A stretch of DNA of 64,000 nt from Actinocrinis sp035653575 (GTDB lineage Bacteria > Actinomycetota > Actinomycetes > Streptomycetales > Catenulisporaceae). The stretch is taken from NCBI RefSeq assembly GCF_035653575.1, contig NZ_DASRBQ010000056.1, positions 62,001 through 126,000 of the forward strand, in the 5' to 3' direction. A model generated the notes under the pieces. The model worked only from the letters and a program-made list of their open reading frames with translations. It did no database searches and was not told the DNA's origin. The translations under genes were made by a program, and so were the position numbers. The stretch's first letter is position 1. Each line of letters starts with the position of its first letter. Below, in pieces: positions 40,593 to 50,309 of the stretch.

Positions 40593-41153
40593 TCAGCTCT
40601 CGGAGTCGTCGGCGAACCGGTCCGCGATCCCCGCGCCGTGCGCGAGTACCGTGATCACCCTGCGGTCGGGGCCGTCCACGCTGTCCGCGTCGTCCGCACG
40701 CGCGCGCTCGATCCGCACCTCGAGCCGCTGCCCGGAGAGCACCTCGGCCTTGCCCTCGCCCCACTCCACCACCGTCACCGAGTCCTCGACCGAGGTGTCC
40801 AGGTCGAGATCGTCCAGTTCCGCGAGCGAACCGAGCCGGTAGGCGTCCACGTGCACCAGCGGCGCCCCGCCGCCCAGCGAGGGATGCACGCGCGCGATGA
40901 CGAACGTCGGCGAGGTGATCGGCCCGCGCACGTTCAGCCCCTCCGCGAGCCCCTGCGTGAAGGTCGTCTTCCCGGCACCGAGTTCACCGGAAAGGATGAC
41001 GAGATCGCCCGCGCGCAGCCGCCGGCCGAGCCGCCGGCCGACCTCCTGCGTGTCCCGCGCGGCCTCCGCCTCGACCCGCTCGACCGTCACCGCGGCGCTG
41101 CCCGCGCCCTCGACTCCGCCGTCCACCGTGCGCTCCGCCTTTGCCCGTTCCAT
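40593..41153 (-). CDS. tsaE: tRNA t6A biosynthesis ATPase TsaE
   Basis: P-loop ATPase of 186 residues that resets the TsaBD complex. Walker A is SGELGAGKTTFTQGLAEGL; ITSPTFVIARVHP is switch I, VHVDAYRL and VTVVEWGEG complete the family pattern. The first 30 residues are extra and charged. The YkuD-like gene separates it from tsaB; the gap to the upstream hydrolase is 8 bases. Confidence 0.95.
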   Translation of the reverse strand: MERAKAERTVDGGVEGAGSAAVTVERVEAEAARDTQEVGRRLGRRLRAGDLVILSGELGAGKTTFTQGLAEGLNVRGPITSPTFVIARVHPSLGGGAPLVHVDAYRLGSLAELDDLDLDTSVEDSVTVVEWGEGKAEVLSGQRLEVRIERARADDADSVDGPDRRVITVLAHGAGIADRFADDSES

Positions 41154-41161
41154 CGGTCCGA

Positions 41162-42382
41162 CTACGAGGCGTTCGACGACTTTCCCAGCCGCGCCTCGAC
41201 TCGGTCCACCAGCCTACGCAGTGCCGCGTTCACCTCGTGCGGATGCTCAAGAATCACGACGTGTCCGGCGTTCGGCACGGTGACGAACTCGGCGCTCGGG
41301 ATCGCGTCGGCCAGCGCGCGGCTGAACTTCAGCGGCAGCAGCAGGTCCTTGTCGGCCGCGAGCACCAGCGACGGCACCCGGTCGAACACGGGCAGCGCGT
41401 CCGCCTTGTCGTGCTCCCGCAGCACGGTGAAGAAGCGCGCGATGACGTCGATGGGCGTCGACTGGATCAGCTCCAGCACGAATCGCACCGCTGACTCGGG
41501 CGCGTCGGAACCGAAGGCGTAGCGCTTCGCCAGCACCAGCCCGAGGTCGCCGCCGGCCCGCCGGCCCCGCTCCACCAGCGCGCGCTGCTTGGTCAGCAGC
41601 TCGAACAGGCTCGGCGCCGCGGTGTGGAACAGCTTCGCGGCCGCCCTCGGCAGGCCGAACTCGAGGTCCGCGAACTCACCGGCGGAGGTGGCCATCAGCG
41701 CCGCGCCGACGATCCGGTCGCCGAACAGCTCCGGATGCGCCTCGGCCAGCGCCATCATCGTCATTCCACCCATCGAGTGACCGACGAGGATGATCGGACC
41801 GGTCGGACAGGTGGCCTCGATGACCGCGTACAGGTCCTCGCCGGTGACGTTGATGGACAGCTCCGCGCGAGGCTTGAGCGAGTCGGAGCGGCCGTGCCCG
41901 CGCTGGTCCCAGAACACCATCCGGTATTCGCCGGAGAACTCGGAGCGCTGATAGTGCCAGCAGTCCTGGTGCAGGCAGAAACCGTGCGTGAACAACAGCG
42001 TCGGCCGCTCCTTCGCCCGCGGTTGGCGCTGCTGCCGGCTCGATGAGCGCCCGGCCCGCTGCCAGTCCACGCTGCGTGGCCAGCCGAACGGGTCGTCCAC
42101 CTCGACGTACAGTTCGGTGCCGTCCGCGGCCATCACCGTCTGTGGCACGCCCCGCAAGGTGCCGTATGCCTCGCCGGGATCGTGGATCTGCGCCATCCGC
42201 CGCACAGCACGGCCGATCGTGTACCGCTCGACCGCGATGCCGACGGCCGTACCCGCCGCCGCGACGCCGAATACAGCGCCCACTATGCCCGCGCCGCGTG
42301 GGAAGCCGCGCTGGACTTTGCCCTGCGCACCACCTGACGCACCATCAGCCACCGGTCCCGTACCTCTCCGCTGTCCCTGCAC
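41162..42382 (-). CDS. Membrane-anchored alpha/beta hydrolase
   Basis: Serine hydrolase of 406 residues with an N-terminal membrane segment (AGIVGAVFGVAAAGTAVGIAV, about 31-51) and hydrolase fold (about 125-400). Nucleophile elbow GHSMGGMTMM; oxyanion region THGFCLHQDCWHYQ; DQRGHGRSD; the acid is likely in VLAADKDLLLPL and the His in NAGHVVILEHP. Actinomycetes conserve this gene between alr and tsaE. Substrate unknown; lipid or ester hydrolysis is plausible. It is in a run of minus-strand genes, 67 bp after alr. Confidence 0.9.
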   Translation of the reverse strand: MQGQRRGTGPVADGASGGAQGKVQRGFPRGAGIVGAVFGVAAAGTAVGIAVERYTIGRAVRRMAQIHDPGEAYGTLRGVPQTVMAADGTELYVEVDDPFGWPRSVDWQRAGRSSSRQQRQPRAKERPTLLFTHGFCLHQDCWHYQRSEFSGEYRMVFWDQRGHGRSDSLKPRAELSINVTGEDLYAVIEATCPTGPIILVGHSMGGMTMMALAEAHPELFGDRIVGAALMATSAGEFADLEFGLPRAAAKLFHTAAPSLFELLTKQRALVERGRRAGGDLGLVLAKRYAFGSDAPESAVRFVLELIQSTPIDVIARFFTVLREHDKADALPVFDRVPSLVLAADKDLLLPLKFSRALADAIPSAEFVTVPNAGHVVILEHPHEVNAALRRLVDRVEARLGKSSNAS

Positions 42383-42449
42383 CGCTCCTCTACTCAGTTG
42401 TTACCCTCCGGTAGGCGTTCATGCCTGGCCAGGGGCGTTTACAGCACAG

Positions 42450-43604
42450 CTACAACACAGCAGAGGCGTTGAGGTAGACGCGTGGAACGCGCGGACCGAT
42501 GCGTGTGACGATTTCGTACGCAATTGTCCCGGTTTTCTCGGCCCAGTCCTGCGCGGTCGGTTCGCCGCGGTCGCCGGGGCCGAACAGCACGACCTCGTCG
42601 CCGACGCCGGCCTCCTGGTCACCCAGGTCGACGACGAACTGGTCCATGGCGACGCGGCCGGCGATCGTGTGCCGCACTCCGTCGATCCACACCGGCCCGC
42701 AGCTGGACGCCGCCCGCGGAATGCCGTCCGCATAGCCGGCCGGCACCAGCCCCAGCCGCGTGCGCCGCGTCGTGTGGTAGGTGTGGCCGTACGAGACGCC
42801 GTGGCCGGATTCGACCAGCTTGACCAGGGCGAGCCGGCCCACCAGCGTCATCGCCGGGCGCAGCCCGAAGTCGGCGGCGCTGCCCTCCTCCGGCGCCGGG
42901 GAGACGCCGTATGTGGCCAGGCCGCTGCGTACCAGGTCGTAATGGCTCTCCGGCAGCAGCAGCGCGGCCGGCGAGTTCGCGATGTGCCGCACCTCAGGGC
43001 GCAGTCCCGCGCGCTCGGCGATCTCCAGCGCTTCCCGATAGGCCGTCAGCTGCGCGGCGACGGAGGGATGCGTCGGTTCGTCGGCGCACGCGAAGTGCGA
43101 CCACAGCCCGGTGACGGTGACCAGGCCGTCCTTCTGCGCTTTGACCGCCTCTTCGACCAGCAGCGGCCAGTCGTGCGGCTGCGCGCCGTTGCGGCCGAGC
43201 CCGGTGTCCGCCTTGAGCTGGATCCGCGCGGGCCGCCCACCCGCGCGCACCGCCTCGACGACCTCGCCCAGCGCCCACAGCCCCGAGATCGAGACGTCGA
43301 CGTCGGCGGCGATCAGCTCGCGGAAGGGGTCGCCGGGTGCGTGCAGCCATGTCAGGATCGGCACACTCAGCCCGGCGGCGCGCAATGCCAGCGCCTCCTC
43401 GGGCAACGCGGTGCCGAGCCACGTCGCGCCGGCCTCTACCGCCGCCCGTGCGCACGGCACCATGCCGTGCCCATAGGCATCGGCCTTCACCACGGCCATC
43501 ACCTGCGCCGGACCGGCTACCTCACGCATCCGGCGGACGTTGGAGCGGACCGCGGCGAGATCGATCCTGGCTTCCAAACGCGCCTGCTCACCGGTGCTCA
43601 TCAC
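42450..43604 (-). CDS. alr: Alanine racemase
   Basis: PLP enzyme interconverting L- and D-alanine for peptidoglycan, 384 residues. K40 in VMAVVKADAYGHG binds PLP; the opposing base Tyr is in GHGVSYGHTYHTT; LKADTGLGRNG and the C-terminal GRVAMDQFVVDLG are family signatures. GTG and ATG occur in tandem at the start (43604, 43601), and the GTG overlaps the nnr stop by 3 bases, indicating coupling. Confidence 0.96.
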   Translation of the reverse strand: MMSTGEQARLEARIDLAAVRSNVRRMREVAGPAQVMAVVKADAYGHGMVPCARAAVEAGATWLGTALPEEALALRAAGLSVPILTWLHAPGDPFRELIAADVDVSISGLWALGEVVEAVRAGGRPARIQLKADTGLGRNGAQPHDWPLLVEEAVKAQKDGLVTVTGLWSHFACADEPTHPSVAAQLTAYREALEIAERAGLRPEVRHIANSPAALLLPESHYDLVRSGLATYGVSPAPEEGSAADFGLRPAMTLVGRLALVKLVESGHGVSYGHTYHTTRRTRLGLVPAGYADGIPRAASSCGPVWIDGVRHTIAGRVAMDQFVVDLGDQEAGVGDEVVLFGPGDRGEPTAQDWAEKTGTIAYEIVTRIGPRVPRVYLNASAVL

Positions 43605-45037
43605 TGGAGATTGTGCCAGGCCCGCGGCAGGGCAGCGAGCAGGTCACCGGCGGCGATCGGTCCCTTGCCGTGCGCGATCCTCCCGGCGAGGCCGTGCAGG
43701 TACGCCCCGACGCTCGCGGCGTCCAGCGGCCGCAGCCCGGCCGCGAGCAGTCCGCCGATCAGCCCGGCGAGCACGTCCCCGCTGCCGGCCGTCGCCAGGG
43801 CCGCCGTCCCCGTCGGATTCGCCCGCACCGGCCCGCCGCCCGGCTCAGCGACCAGTGTCGTCGAGCCCTTCAGCAGCACGGTCGCGCCGCGCTCGTCGGC
43901 TAGCCGCCGCACGAAGTCCAACCGTCGTGCCTCCACCTCCGCACGCTCCACACCGAGCAGCCGCGCCGCCTCACCAGCGTGCGGCGTGAGCACGATCCGC
44001 TCTCCCAGCTCCCCCTCGCCCAGGTACCCGAGCGCGCCCGCGTCGAGCACCGCGGGCAGCCCACTCGCGATGACTTGCTTGGTCCGCTCCGCCGCGAAGT
44101 CGTCCCCGACCGGGAACCCGCTGCCACACACCCATGCCTGCACGCGGCCCGCATCCCCCGGCAGCTCCTTCTCAATCAGGAGCTCGGGCCAGCGGCGCAG
44201 CACCTCTTCCCCTACCGCACGCGGACCTGAGTACCGCACTGCTCCCACACCGGCCCGCAACGCACCACCGACCGCGAGCATCCCCGCCCCGGGGTACTCC
44301 ACCGATCCACAGGCGACACCGACCACACCACGCGCGTACTTGTCCGCGTCACGCCGCGGCCGCGGCAGCAGCTGCGCAACGTCCGCGGCCTGCAAAGCCT
44401 CCACGGCCGCGTGCTCTGGCAAAGCGGTCAGCCCGATATCGACGAACTCCACCACTCCGGCCCGCGCGGCCGCCGGATCGATCAGCAATCCCGGCTTGTA
44501 CGCGCCGAACGTCACCGTGACGTCCGCGCTCACACACACGCCCGAGACCTGTCCGCTGTCGGCATCGACTCCGCTCGGCAGATCCACCGCGAGGACCGGC
44601 GCACCCGAAGCTTGCGCAGCCTCGGCCAGCTCTGCGGCCCGCCCGCGCAGTCCGCCCTTCCCGCCGATCCCTAACATGCCGTCAATGATCAGATCGGCGT
44701 CTTCGAGCTTTCCCACGTGATCGACGCGGCCCCCGGCCTCCCGCAGCGCCGCCAGTCCACCCGCGTGCGCGCGCGTCTCGTCGGCCAACACCGCCGCGAC
44801 CTGCGCTCCGCGACGCGCCAGCCTCGCCCCCGCGAACAGCGCGTCGCCGCCGTTGTCCCCGACGCCGACCAGCAGCGCGACCCGTGCGCCGTAGACGCCC
44901 CCGCCCTCGCGCAGAATCCGCACGGCCACTGTCGCCAGCCCTGCCGCGGCGCGCTGCATCAACGCACCCTGCGGTAGCTGTGCCATGAGGTCGGCTTCGG
45001 AATGCCTGATCGCTTCAACGTGATACGCACGGCGCAT
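43601..45037 (-). CDS. nnr: Bifunctional NAD(P)HX epimerase/dehydratase
   Basis: Repairs hydrated NAD(P)H. 478 residues: N-terminal epimerase (1-205; LVGVGDNGGDALFAGARLARRG and VLAVDLPSGVDADSG) fused to C-terminal ADP-dependent dehydratase (about 215-478; VLTPHAGEAARLLG, LLKGSTTLVAEPGG, ATAGSGDVLAGLIGGLLAAG). The fusion is the usual bacterial form. Encoded between acpS (29-bp gap) and alr (overlap), the common actinobacterial order. Confidence 0.95.
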   Translation of the reverse strand: MRRAYHVEAIRHSEADLMAQLPQGALMQRAAAGLATVAVRILREGGGVYGARVALLVGVGDNGGDALFAGARLARRGAQVAAVLADETRAHAGGLAALREAGGRVDHVGKLEDADLIIDGMLGIGGKGGLRGRAAELAEAAQASGAPVLAVDLPSGVDADSGQVSGVCVSADVTVTFGAYKPGLLIDPAAARAGVVEFVDIGLTALPEHAAVEALQAADVAQLLPRPRRDADKYARGVVGVACGSVEYPGAGMLAVGGALRAGVGAVRYSGPRAVGEEVLRRWPELLIEKELPGDAGRVQAWVCGSGFPVGDDFAAERTKQVIASGLPAVLDAGALGYLGEGELGERIVLTPHAGEAARLLGVERAEVEARRLDFVRRLADERGATVLLKGSTTLVAEPGGGPVRANPTGTAALATAGSGDVLAGLIGGLLAAGLRPLDAASVGAYLHGLAGRIAHGKGPIAAGDLLAALPRAWHNLQ

Positions 45038-45066
45038 GCACCGACTCTATGCGGTTGGGCGGCCCG

Positions 45067-45417
45067 TCAGCGCTCCGCGACGACCACTGCGGACGCGATT
45101 CCCGCATCGTGACTGAGCGACAGATGCAGGTTCACCACGCCCAGTTGCGCCGCGCGAGCCGCCACCGTCCCGCGCACGACCAGCAGCGGCCTCCCGGTGG
45201 CCTCGCTGACGACCTCGGCGTCATGCCAGTGCATGTTGCCCGGGGCGCCGAGCGCCTTAGCCAACGCCTCCTTCGCCGCGAACCTGGCGGCGAGGGAGGC
45301 GATCTTCAGGTGCCGCTCGCCCGCTGTGAACAGCCGCTCGGCCATGCCCGGGGTGCGCTCAAGCGTCGCCTCGAAGCGCGCGATGTCGACCACGTCGATG
45401 CCGATGCCGACGATCAC
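45067..45417 (-). CDS. acpS: Holo-[acyl-carrier-protein] synthase
   Basis: Transfers 4'-phosphopantetheine from CoA to acyl carrier protein, 116 residues. IVGIGIDVVDIARFE carries the metal Asp and ARFAAKEALAKALG the catalytic Glu-Ala-x-x-Lys segment, with LSLSHDAGIASAVVV at the C-terminus. Gap of 40 bp to glmS. Confidence 0.95.
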   Translation of the reverse strand: MIVGIGIDVVDIARFEATLERTPGMAERLFTAGERHLKIASLAARFAAKEALAKALGAPGNMHWHDAEVVSEATGRPLLVVRGTVAARAAQLGVVNLHLSLSHDAGIASAVVVAER

Positions 45418-45457
45418 ACCGCCACCCCGGCGGACACTGCGGCCGTCACCGGGGCGC

Positions 45458-47305
45458 TCACTCCACCGTCACCGACTTGGCCAGGTTGCGCGGCTGGTCC
45501 ACGTCCAGCCCCTTGGCGTCGGCCAGCGCGCAGGCGAAGACCTGCAACGGCACCGTGGCCACCAGCGGCTGCAGCAGCGTCGGCAGCTCCGGCACCCGGA
45601 TCAGCGTGTCGGCGTACGGCTCCACCGCGTCATCGCCGTCCTGCGCGATCACGATCGTCTTCGCGCCGCGGGCCCGGATCTCCTGGATGTTCGAGACGAT
45701 CTTGTCGTGCAGCAGCGGCCGCGAGGGCGGCGGCACCACGACCACGACCGGCAGGTCCTGCTCGATCAGCGCGATCGGCCCGTGCTTCAGCTCGCCGGCC
45801 GCGAAGCCCTCGGCGTGCACGTAGGCCAGCTCCTTGAGCTTCAGCGCGCCTTCCAGCGCCACCGGGAAGCCGACGTGCCGGCCGAGGAAGAGCACGCGGC
45901 CCTCGTCCTTCAGCGTCCGACCGAGCTCACGCACCGGCTCCATGCGCTCCAGCGTCTCGGCGACCTTCGCCGGGGCCGAGGCCAGCTGCGCGAGCAGGGC
46001 CTTGATCTCGTCCTCGTACTTCTCCCCACGCACCTGCGCCAGGTAGAGACCCACCAGGTAACAGGCGATCAGCTGCGTGAGGAAAGCCTTCGTCGACGCG
46101 ACCGCGATCTCCGGCCCGCCGTGCGTATACACGACCGCGTCCGATTCGCGCGGAATGGTCGCACCGTTCGTGTTGCAGATCGCGAGCACCCGTGCGTGCT
46201 GGTCGCGGGCGTGCCGCAGCGCCATCAACGTGTCCGCGGTCTCGCCGCTCTGCGAGATCGCGATCACCAGCGTGTCCCGGGTCAGGATCGGGTCCCGGTA
46301 GCGGAACTCGGAGGCCAGCTCGACCTCGACCGGGATCCGGGTCCAGTGCTCGACCGCGTACTTGGCGATCAGCCCGGCGTGGAACGCGGTGCCAGCCGCG
46401 ATCACCACGATCTTGTCGACGCTGCGCAGCTCTTCCTCGCTCATGCGCATCTCGTCGAGCACGAGCTTGCCGCTCGCCGAGACCCGGCCGAGCAGCGTGT
46501 CCGCCACCGCTTGCGGCTGCTCGTCGATCTCCTTGAGCATGAAGTACGGATAGCCGCTCTTCTCCGCGGCCTTCACGTCCCAGTCCACGTGGAAGCGGCG
46601 TGCTTCCACCTCCGCGCCGTCGAAGTCGGTGACCTTCACCCCGCTCCGGCGCACCTCCACCACCTGGGCCTGGCCGAGCTCGATCGCCTCGCGGGTGTGC
46701 CCGATGAAGCCGGCTACGTCGCTGCACAGGAACGCCTCGCCGTCCCCGACGCCGACGACCAGCGGCGAGTTAAGCCGCGCGCCGACCACCACGTCGGGCA
46801 CGTCCGCGTGTACGGCCACGAGCGTGAACGCCCCGTGCAGCCTGCGGCACACCCGGCGCATCGCCTCGGCGAGATCGCCGCCGCTCGGCTCGAACTCCGC
46901 CGCGAGCAGATGCGCGACGACCTCCGTGTCGGTCTCGCTGCGCAACTCCACGCCGGCCGCGGTCAGCTCGGCCCGCAGTACCGCGTAGTTCTCGATGATT
47001 CCGTTGTGCACAACCGCGACCCGGCCCGCCGCGTCGAAGTGCGGATGCGCGTTGCCGTCAGTGGGGCCGCCGTGCGTCGCCCAACGCGTATGCCCCAAGC
47101 CGACAGTCGCCGCGGGCAGCGGCCGCTCGGACAGCTCCTTCTCCAAGTTGGCCAGCTTCCCGGCCTTCTTGCGCCCCTCCAGCGCGCCGCCGTGCAGCAC
47201 GGCCACGCCCGCGGAGTCGTAGCCGCGGTACTCAAGCCGCCGCAGACCTTCCAAGACGACGTCGAGCGCCGGCTTCCCACCCACGTATCCCACGATTCCG
47301 CACAT
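45458..47305 (-). CDS. glmS: Glutamine-fructose-6-phosphate aminotransferase
   Basis: Makes glucosamine-6-phosphate, first step to UDP-GlcNAc; glmM for the next step is about 6 kb away on the same strand. 615 residues. The start was set so that Cys follows Met (MCGIVGYVGG), because this Cys is the N-terminal nucleophile of the glutaminase domain (1-240). Two SIS domains follow (about 290-430 and 465-600), ending in the invariant PRNLAKSVTVE. No ribozyme-like leader is expected or seen. Divergent from the ABC-2 operon. Confidence 0.96.
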   Translation of the reverse strand: MCGIVGYVGGKPALDVVLEGLRRLEYRGYDSAGVAVLHGGALEGRKKAGKLANLEKELSERPLPAATVGLGHTRWATHGGPTDGNAHPHFDAAGRVAVVHNGIIENYAVLRAELTAAGVELRSETDTEVVAHLLAAEFEPSGGDLAEAMRRVCRRLHGAFTLVAVHADVPDVVVGARLNSPLVVGVGDGEAFLCSDVAGFIGHTREAIELGQAQVVEVRRSGVKVTDFDGAEVEARRFHVDWDVKAAEKSGYPYFMLKEIDEQPQAVADTLLGRVSASGKLVLDEMRMSEEELRSVDKIVVIAAGTAFHAGLIAKYAVEHWTRIPVEVELASEFRYRDPILTRDTLVIAISQSGETADTLMALRHARDQHARVLAICNTNGATIPRESDAVVYTHGGPEIAVASTKAFLTQLIACYLVGLYLAQVRGEKYEDEIKALLAQLASAPAKVAETLERMEPVRELGRTLKDEGRVLFLGRHVGFPVALEGALKLKELAYVHAEGFAAGELKHGPIALIEQDLPVVVVVPPPSRPLLHDKIVSNIQEIRARGAKTIVIAQDGDDAVEPYADTLIRVPELPTLLQPLVATVPLQVFACALADAKGLDVDQPRNLAKSVTVE

Positions 47306-47438
47306 GCCAGCCACCCTACCGGGCCGCTCTCCGGAGAAACCCCTACTCCCGGTAAGGGACGGTCATCCTGCAGGCGGAGGCGGGGAACCAGTCCCGAAAC
47401 TGACGCCGTCCGACCCGGCCACGCACTACGGTGTCCGC

Positions 47439-48377
47439 GTGTCAGTCATCGAGACGCGAGACCTCGGCAAACGCTACCCGGGCGGCGTGACCGCGCTGAC
47501 CGGGCTCACGCTGGCCGTCGAACCCGGCATCACCGGCCTGGTCGGGGCGAACGGAGCCGGCAAGTCCACACTCATCAAGATCCTGCTCGGCCTGCTGGCG
47601 CCGACCGACGGGACCGCGCGGGTGCTCGGCCACGACACCCGCACCGACGGGGAGCTGATCCGCGCGCGGGTCGGCTACATGCCGGAGCACGACTGCCTGC
47701 CCCCGGACGTGACCGCCACCGAGTTCGTCACCCACCTGGGCCGGATGAGCGGGCTGCCGGCGACCGCCGCCAAGGAGCAGGCCGCCGAGGCGCTGCGCCA
47801 TGTCGGCCTGCACGAGGAGCGCTACCGGCAGATCGGCACCTTCTCCACCGGCATGAAGCAGCGCGTGAAGCTGGCCCAAGCCCTCGTCGGCGACCCAGGG
47901 CTGCTCCTTCTCGACGAGCCGACCAACGGGCTCGACCCGGCCGGCCGCGACGCGATGCTGGCGCTGATCCACCGCATCGGCACCGAGTTCGGCATCGCGG
48001 TCATGGTGGCCTCGCACCTGCTCAGCGAGATCGAGCGGATCTGCGACCAGCTGGTGGCGATCGAGGGCGGCAGGCTGCTGCGCGCCGCGACGCTCTCCTC
48101 GATGACGCAGAACGTGCCTTGGCTCGCCGTCGAGGTGGAGGAAGGCGCCGACGCGCTCGCCGCGCACCTGGCCTCCCTCGGCCTGACCGTGCGCACGGAG
48201 AACCGCGCCCTGCTCGTCCCGGTGCGCGACGACGCCGTCTTCGACCTCGTGCGCGACGCGATCGCCGATCTCGGCCTGCCGCTGAACCGGATGGAGCACC
48301 GGCGCCACCACGTCGAAGAGCTCTTCTCCACCTCGCCCGCGCCCGCCCTCGTCCCCGCAGCGGAGCCCCAGCCGTGA
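47439..48377 (+). CDS. ABC-2 transporter ATP-binding protein
   Basis: ATPase subunit of 312 residues: Walker A VGANGAGKSTLIK, signature FSTGMKQRVKLAQALVG, Walker B LLLLDEPTNGLDP, switch His in VASHLLSE. The C-terminal 80 residues form a small regulatory part. The GTG at 47439 lacks a Shine-Dalgarno but has TACGGT 6 bases upstream, so it may be leaderless. First of four overlapping + strand genes encoding two ATPase/permease pairs, possibly an antibiotic or lipid exporter. Confidence 0.9.
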   Translation: MSVIETRDLGKRYPGGVTALTGLTLAVEPGITGLVGANGAGKSTLIKILLGLLAPTDGTARVLGHDTRTDGELIRARVGYMPEHDCLPPDVTATEFVTHLGRMSGLPATAAKEQAAEALRHVGLHEERYRQIGTFSTGMKQRVKLAQALVGDPGLLLLDEPTNGLDPAGRDAMLALIHRIGTEFGIAVMVASHLLSEIERICDQLVAIEGGRLLRAATLSSMTQNVPWLAVEVEEGADALAAHLASLGLTVRTENRALLVPVRDDAVFDLVRDAIADLGLPLNRMEHRRHHVEELFSTSPAPALVPAAEPQP

Positions 48378-49360
48378 CCACGCCAGCCATGACCACAGAC
48401 AGCGTCATCCACGACATCGGCTACAAGCCGTACACCGGCCCGCGCCTCGGCCGCGGCCACATCCTGCGCTCGCTGTACTGGTTCAGCCTGCGCGCGGCGT
48501 TCGGATTCGGCCGTGGCGCCCGCGCCCGGATCATCCCGCTGGGCGGCTTCGCGGCGATGCTGCTGCCGGCCGCGATCTCGATTTACAAGGTCGCCTCGGT
48601 CGGCGGCGATCCGGTGCTGACGTACTCGCACTACGCCTACAGCATGTCGCTGTTCCTGATCGTGTTCGTCGCGGTCGCCGCGCCGGAGCTGGTATCGCGT
48701 GACCTGCGGCACCACACCCTCCCGCTTTACTTCTCCCGCCCGCTGCGCCGCTCGGACTATCCGCTCGCGAAGCTGCTCGCCCTCGCCACCGCGATCTTCC
48801 TCTTCGAGGCCTTGCCGCTGATCATCATGTACCTGGGCACCGTCGCGTCGAGCACATCCGGGACGGGCGTCTGGGACCAGACCAAGGCGCTGGTGCCCGG
48901 CCTGCTGGTCGCCCTCGCCTACGGCGCCGCGTTCGCGCCGCTCACGCTGCTGATCGCCTCGTCGACCGGCCGCCGCGCGATCGCCACCGGCGCCATCGCG
49001 ATCCTGTTCCTGGCCACTACCGCGATCTCGCACGTGTTCGAGTCCGTAGGCACCCACTCCGACGGCCCGCCGCCGCCCCCGCCGTCCTCCGCCCAGTCGG
49101 ACCAGACCGGCCAGCTCCAGCAGTCAGACGGGCCGCCCTTCAAGGAGACCTTCACCTACGACTCGGTGGCGCGCTACGGCGGCCTGGTGGACCCGCTCCG
49201 GCTCGTCGAGGGCACCCGGATCTGGGCGCTGCACGCGACCGACGCCAACATGCCCGACCCTAAGGGCGCCGGCCCGCTCTACGGCGCCGAACTACTCCTG
49301 CTGACCGGGCTGACCACCGGCGGCCTGTTCCTGCGGTACCGGAAGGTTGGCGTCGCATGA
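48374..49360 (+). CDS. ABC-2 type permease
   Basis: Membrane subunit of 328 residues with about six hydrophobic spans, starting with a cytoplasmic segment (IHDIGYKPYTGPRLGRGH, typical of this permease group). A Pro/Gln/Ser-rich loop of about 35 residues (GPPPPPPSSAQ...) precedes the last span, probably extracytoplasmic. GTG overlaps the ATPase stop by 4 bases; an ATG five codons later is an alternative. Its stop overlaps the next ATPase gene by 4 bases. Confidence 0.85.
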   Translation: MTTPAMTTDSVIHDIGYKPYTGPRLGRGHILRSLYWFSLRAAFGFGRGARARIIPLGGFAAMLLPAAISIYKVASVGGDPVLTYSHYAYSMSLFLIVFVAVAAPELVSRDLRHHTLPLYFSRPLRRSDYPLAKLLALATAIFLFEALPLIIMYLGTVASSTSGTGVWDQTKALVPGLLVALAYGAAFAPLTLLIASSTGRRAIATGAIAILFLATTAISHVFESVGTHSDGPPPPPPSSAQSDQTGQLQQSDGPPFKETFTYDSVARYGGLVDPLRLVEGTRIWALHATDANMPDPKGAGPLYGAELLLLTGLTTGGLFLRYRKVGVA

Positions 49361-50307
49361 GCACCCCAATCCCAAGCAGCCCAGTCGCGAGCAACACAGC
49401 CCTCGTCGAACTGCGCAACACCACCCGCTGGTACGGGAACGTGGTCGCGGTCAACGACATCACCATGACCCTCGGTCCCGGCGTGACCGGCCTGCTCGGC
49501 CCCAACGGCGCCGGAAAATCCACCCTGCTCCACATGATCTCCGGCTTCCTGGAGCCGTCTCGCGGCACGGTCACGATCGGCGGAGTCGCCCCCTGGCGCA
49601 ACGCGGACATCTTCCGCACGGTGGGCCTGGTCCCGGAACGCGATTCGGTCTACGCGTTCCTCACCGCCCGCGAGTTCGTCCTCGCCTCCGCGAAGCTGCA
49701 CAAGCTGCCCAACCCCGCCGAGGCCGCGGAACGCGCGATCACCATGGTGGAGTTGGCCGAAGCCGCGGACCGCCCGATCGACACCTACTCCAAGGGCATG
49801 CGCCAGCGCGCCAAAGTCGCGGCTGCGCTCGTGCACGAACCGCAGGTCCTGCTGCTCGACGAGCCGTTCAACGGCATGGACCCGCGCCAGCGCCTGCACA
49901 TGATGGATCTGCTGCGCGGCCTCGGCCGCTCCGGCAAGACGATTCTGTTCTCCTCACACATCCTCGAAGAAGTCGAACGGCTCGCCGACACGGTGCAAGT
50001 AGTAGTCGCCGGACGCCTCGCCGCTTCGGGCGACTACCGCAGCATCAGGCGTCTGATGACCAACCGGCCGCACGTCTTCGTGGTGCGCACCACGGACGAC
50101 CGCGCCCTCGCCAAGGCCCTCATCTCGTCGCAGGCCGTGCAGGGCGTGAACCTGACCACTACCGGCCTTGAGGTGCACGCGAGCGACCACGGCACGTTCA
50201 CCCGCCAGCTCGCGGGGGTCAGCCGGGAGGCGGGGATCGGGCTGCGCGAAGTCATCCCGGCCGACGAATCGCTCGAATCAGTCTTCGCATACCTCGTGGG
50301 GGCCTAG
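49357..50307 (+). CDS. ABC-2 transporter ATP-binding protein, second
   Basis: ATPase of 316 residues: Walker A LGPNGAGKSTLLH, signature YSKGMRQRAKVAAALVH, Walker B LLLLDEPFNGMDP, switch His FSSHILEE. Paralogue of the ATPase three kilobases upstream but clearly diverged, so the operon likely arose by duplication of an ATPase/permease pair. ATGA overlap with the permease upstream. Confidence 0.9.
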   Translation: MSTPIPSSPVASNTALVELRNTTRWYGNVVAVNDITMTLGPGVTGLLGPNGAGKSTLLHMISGFLEPSRGTVTIGGVAPWRNADIFRTVGLVPERDSVYAFLTAREFVLASAKLHKLPNPAEAAERAITMVELAEAADRPIDTYSKGMRQRAKVAAALVHEPQVLLLDEPFNGMDPRQRLHMMDLLRGLGRSGKTILFSSHILEEVERLADTVQVVVAGRLAASGDYRSIRRLMTNRPHVFVVRTTDDRALAKALISSQAVQGVNLTTTGLEVHASDHGTFTRQLAGVSREAGIGLREVIPADESLESVFAYLVGA

Positions 50308-50309
50308 GC

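Noticed and set aside
45197..49360. A 1387-codon open frame on the + strand.
   Set aside because: Most of it is antisense to acpS and glmS; only the last part, from 48374, is the real permease.
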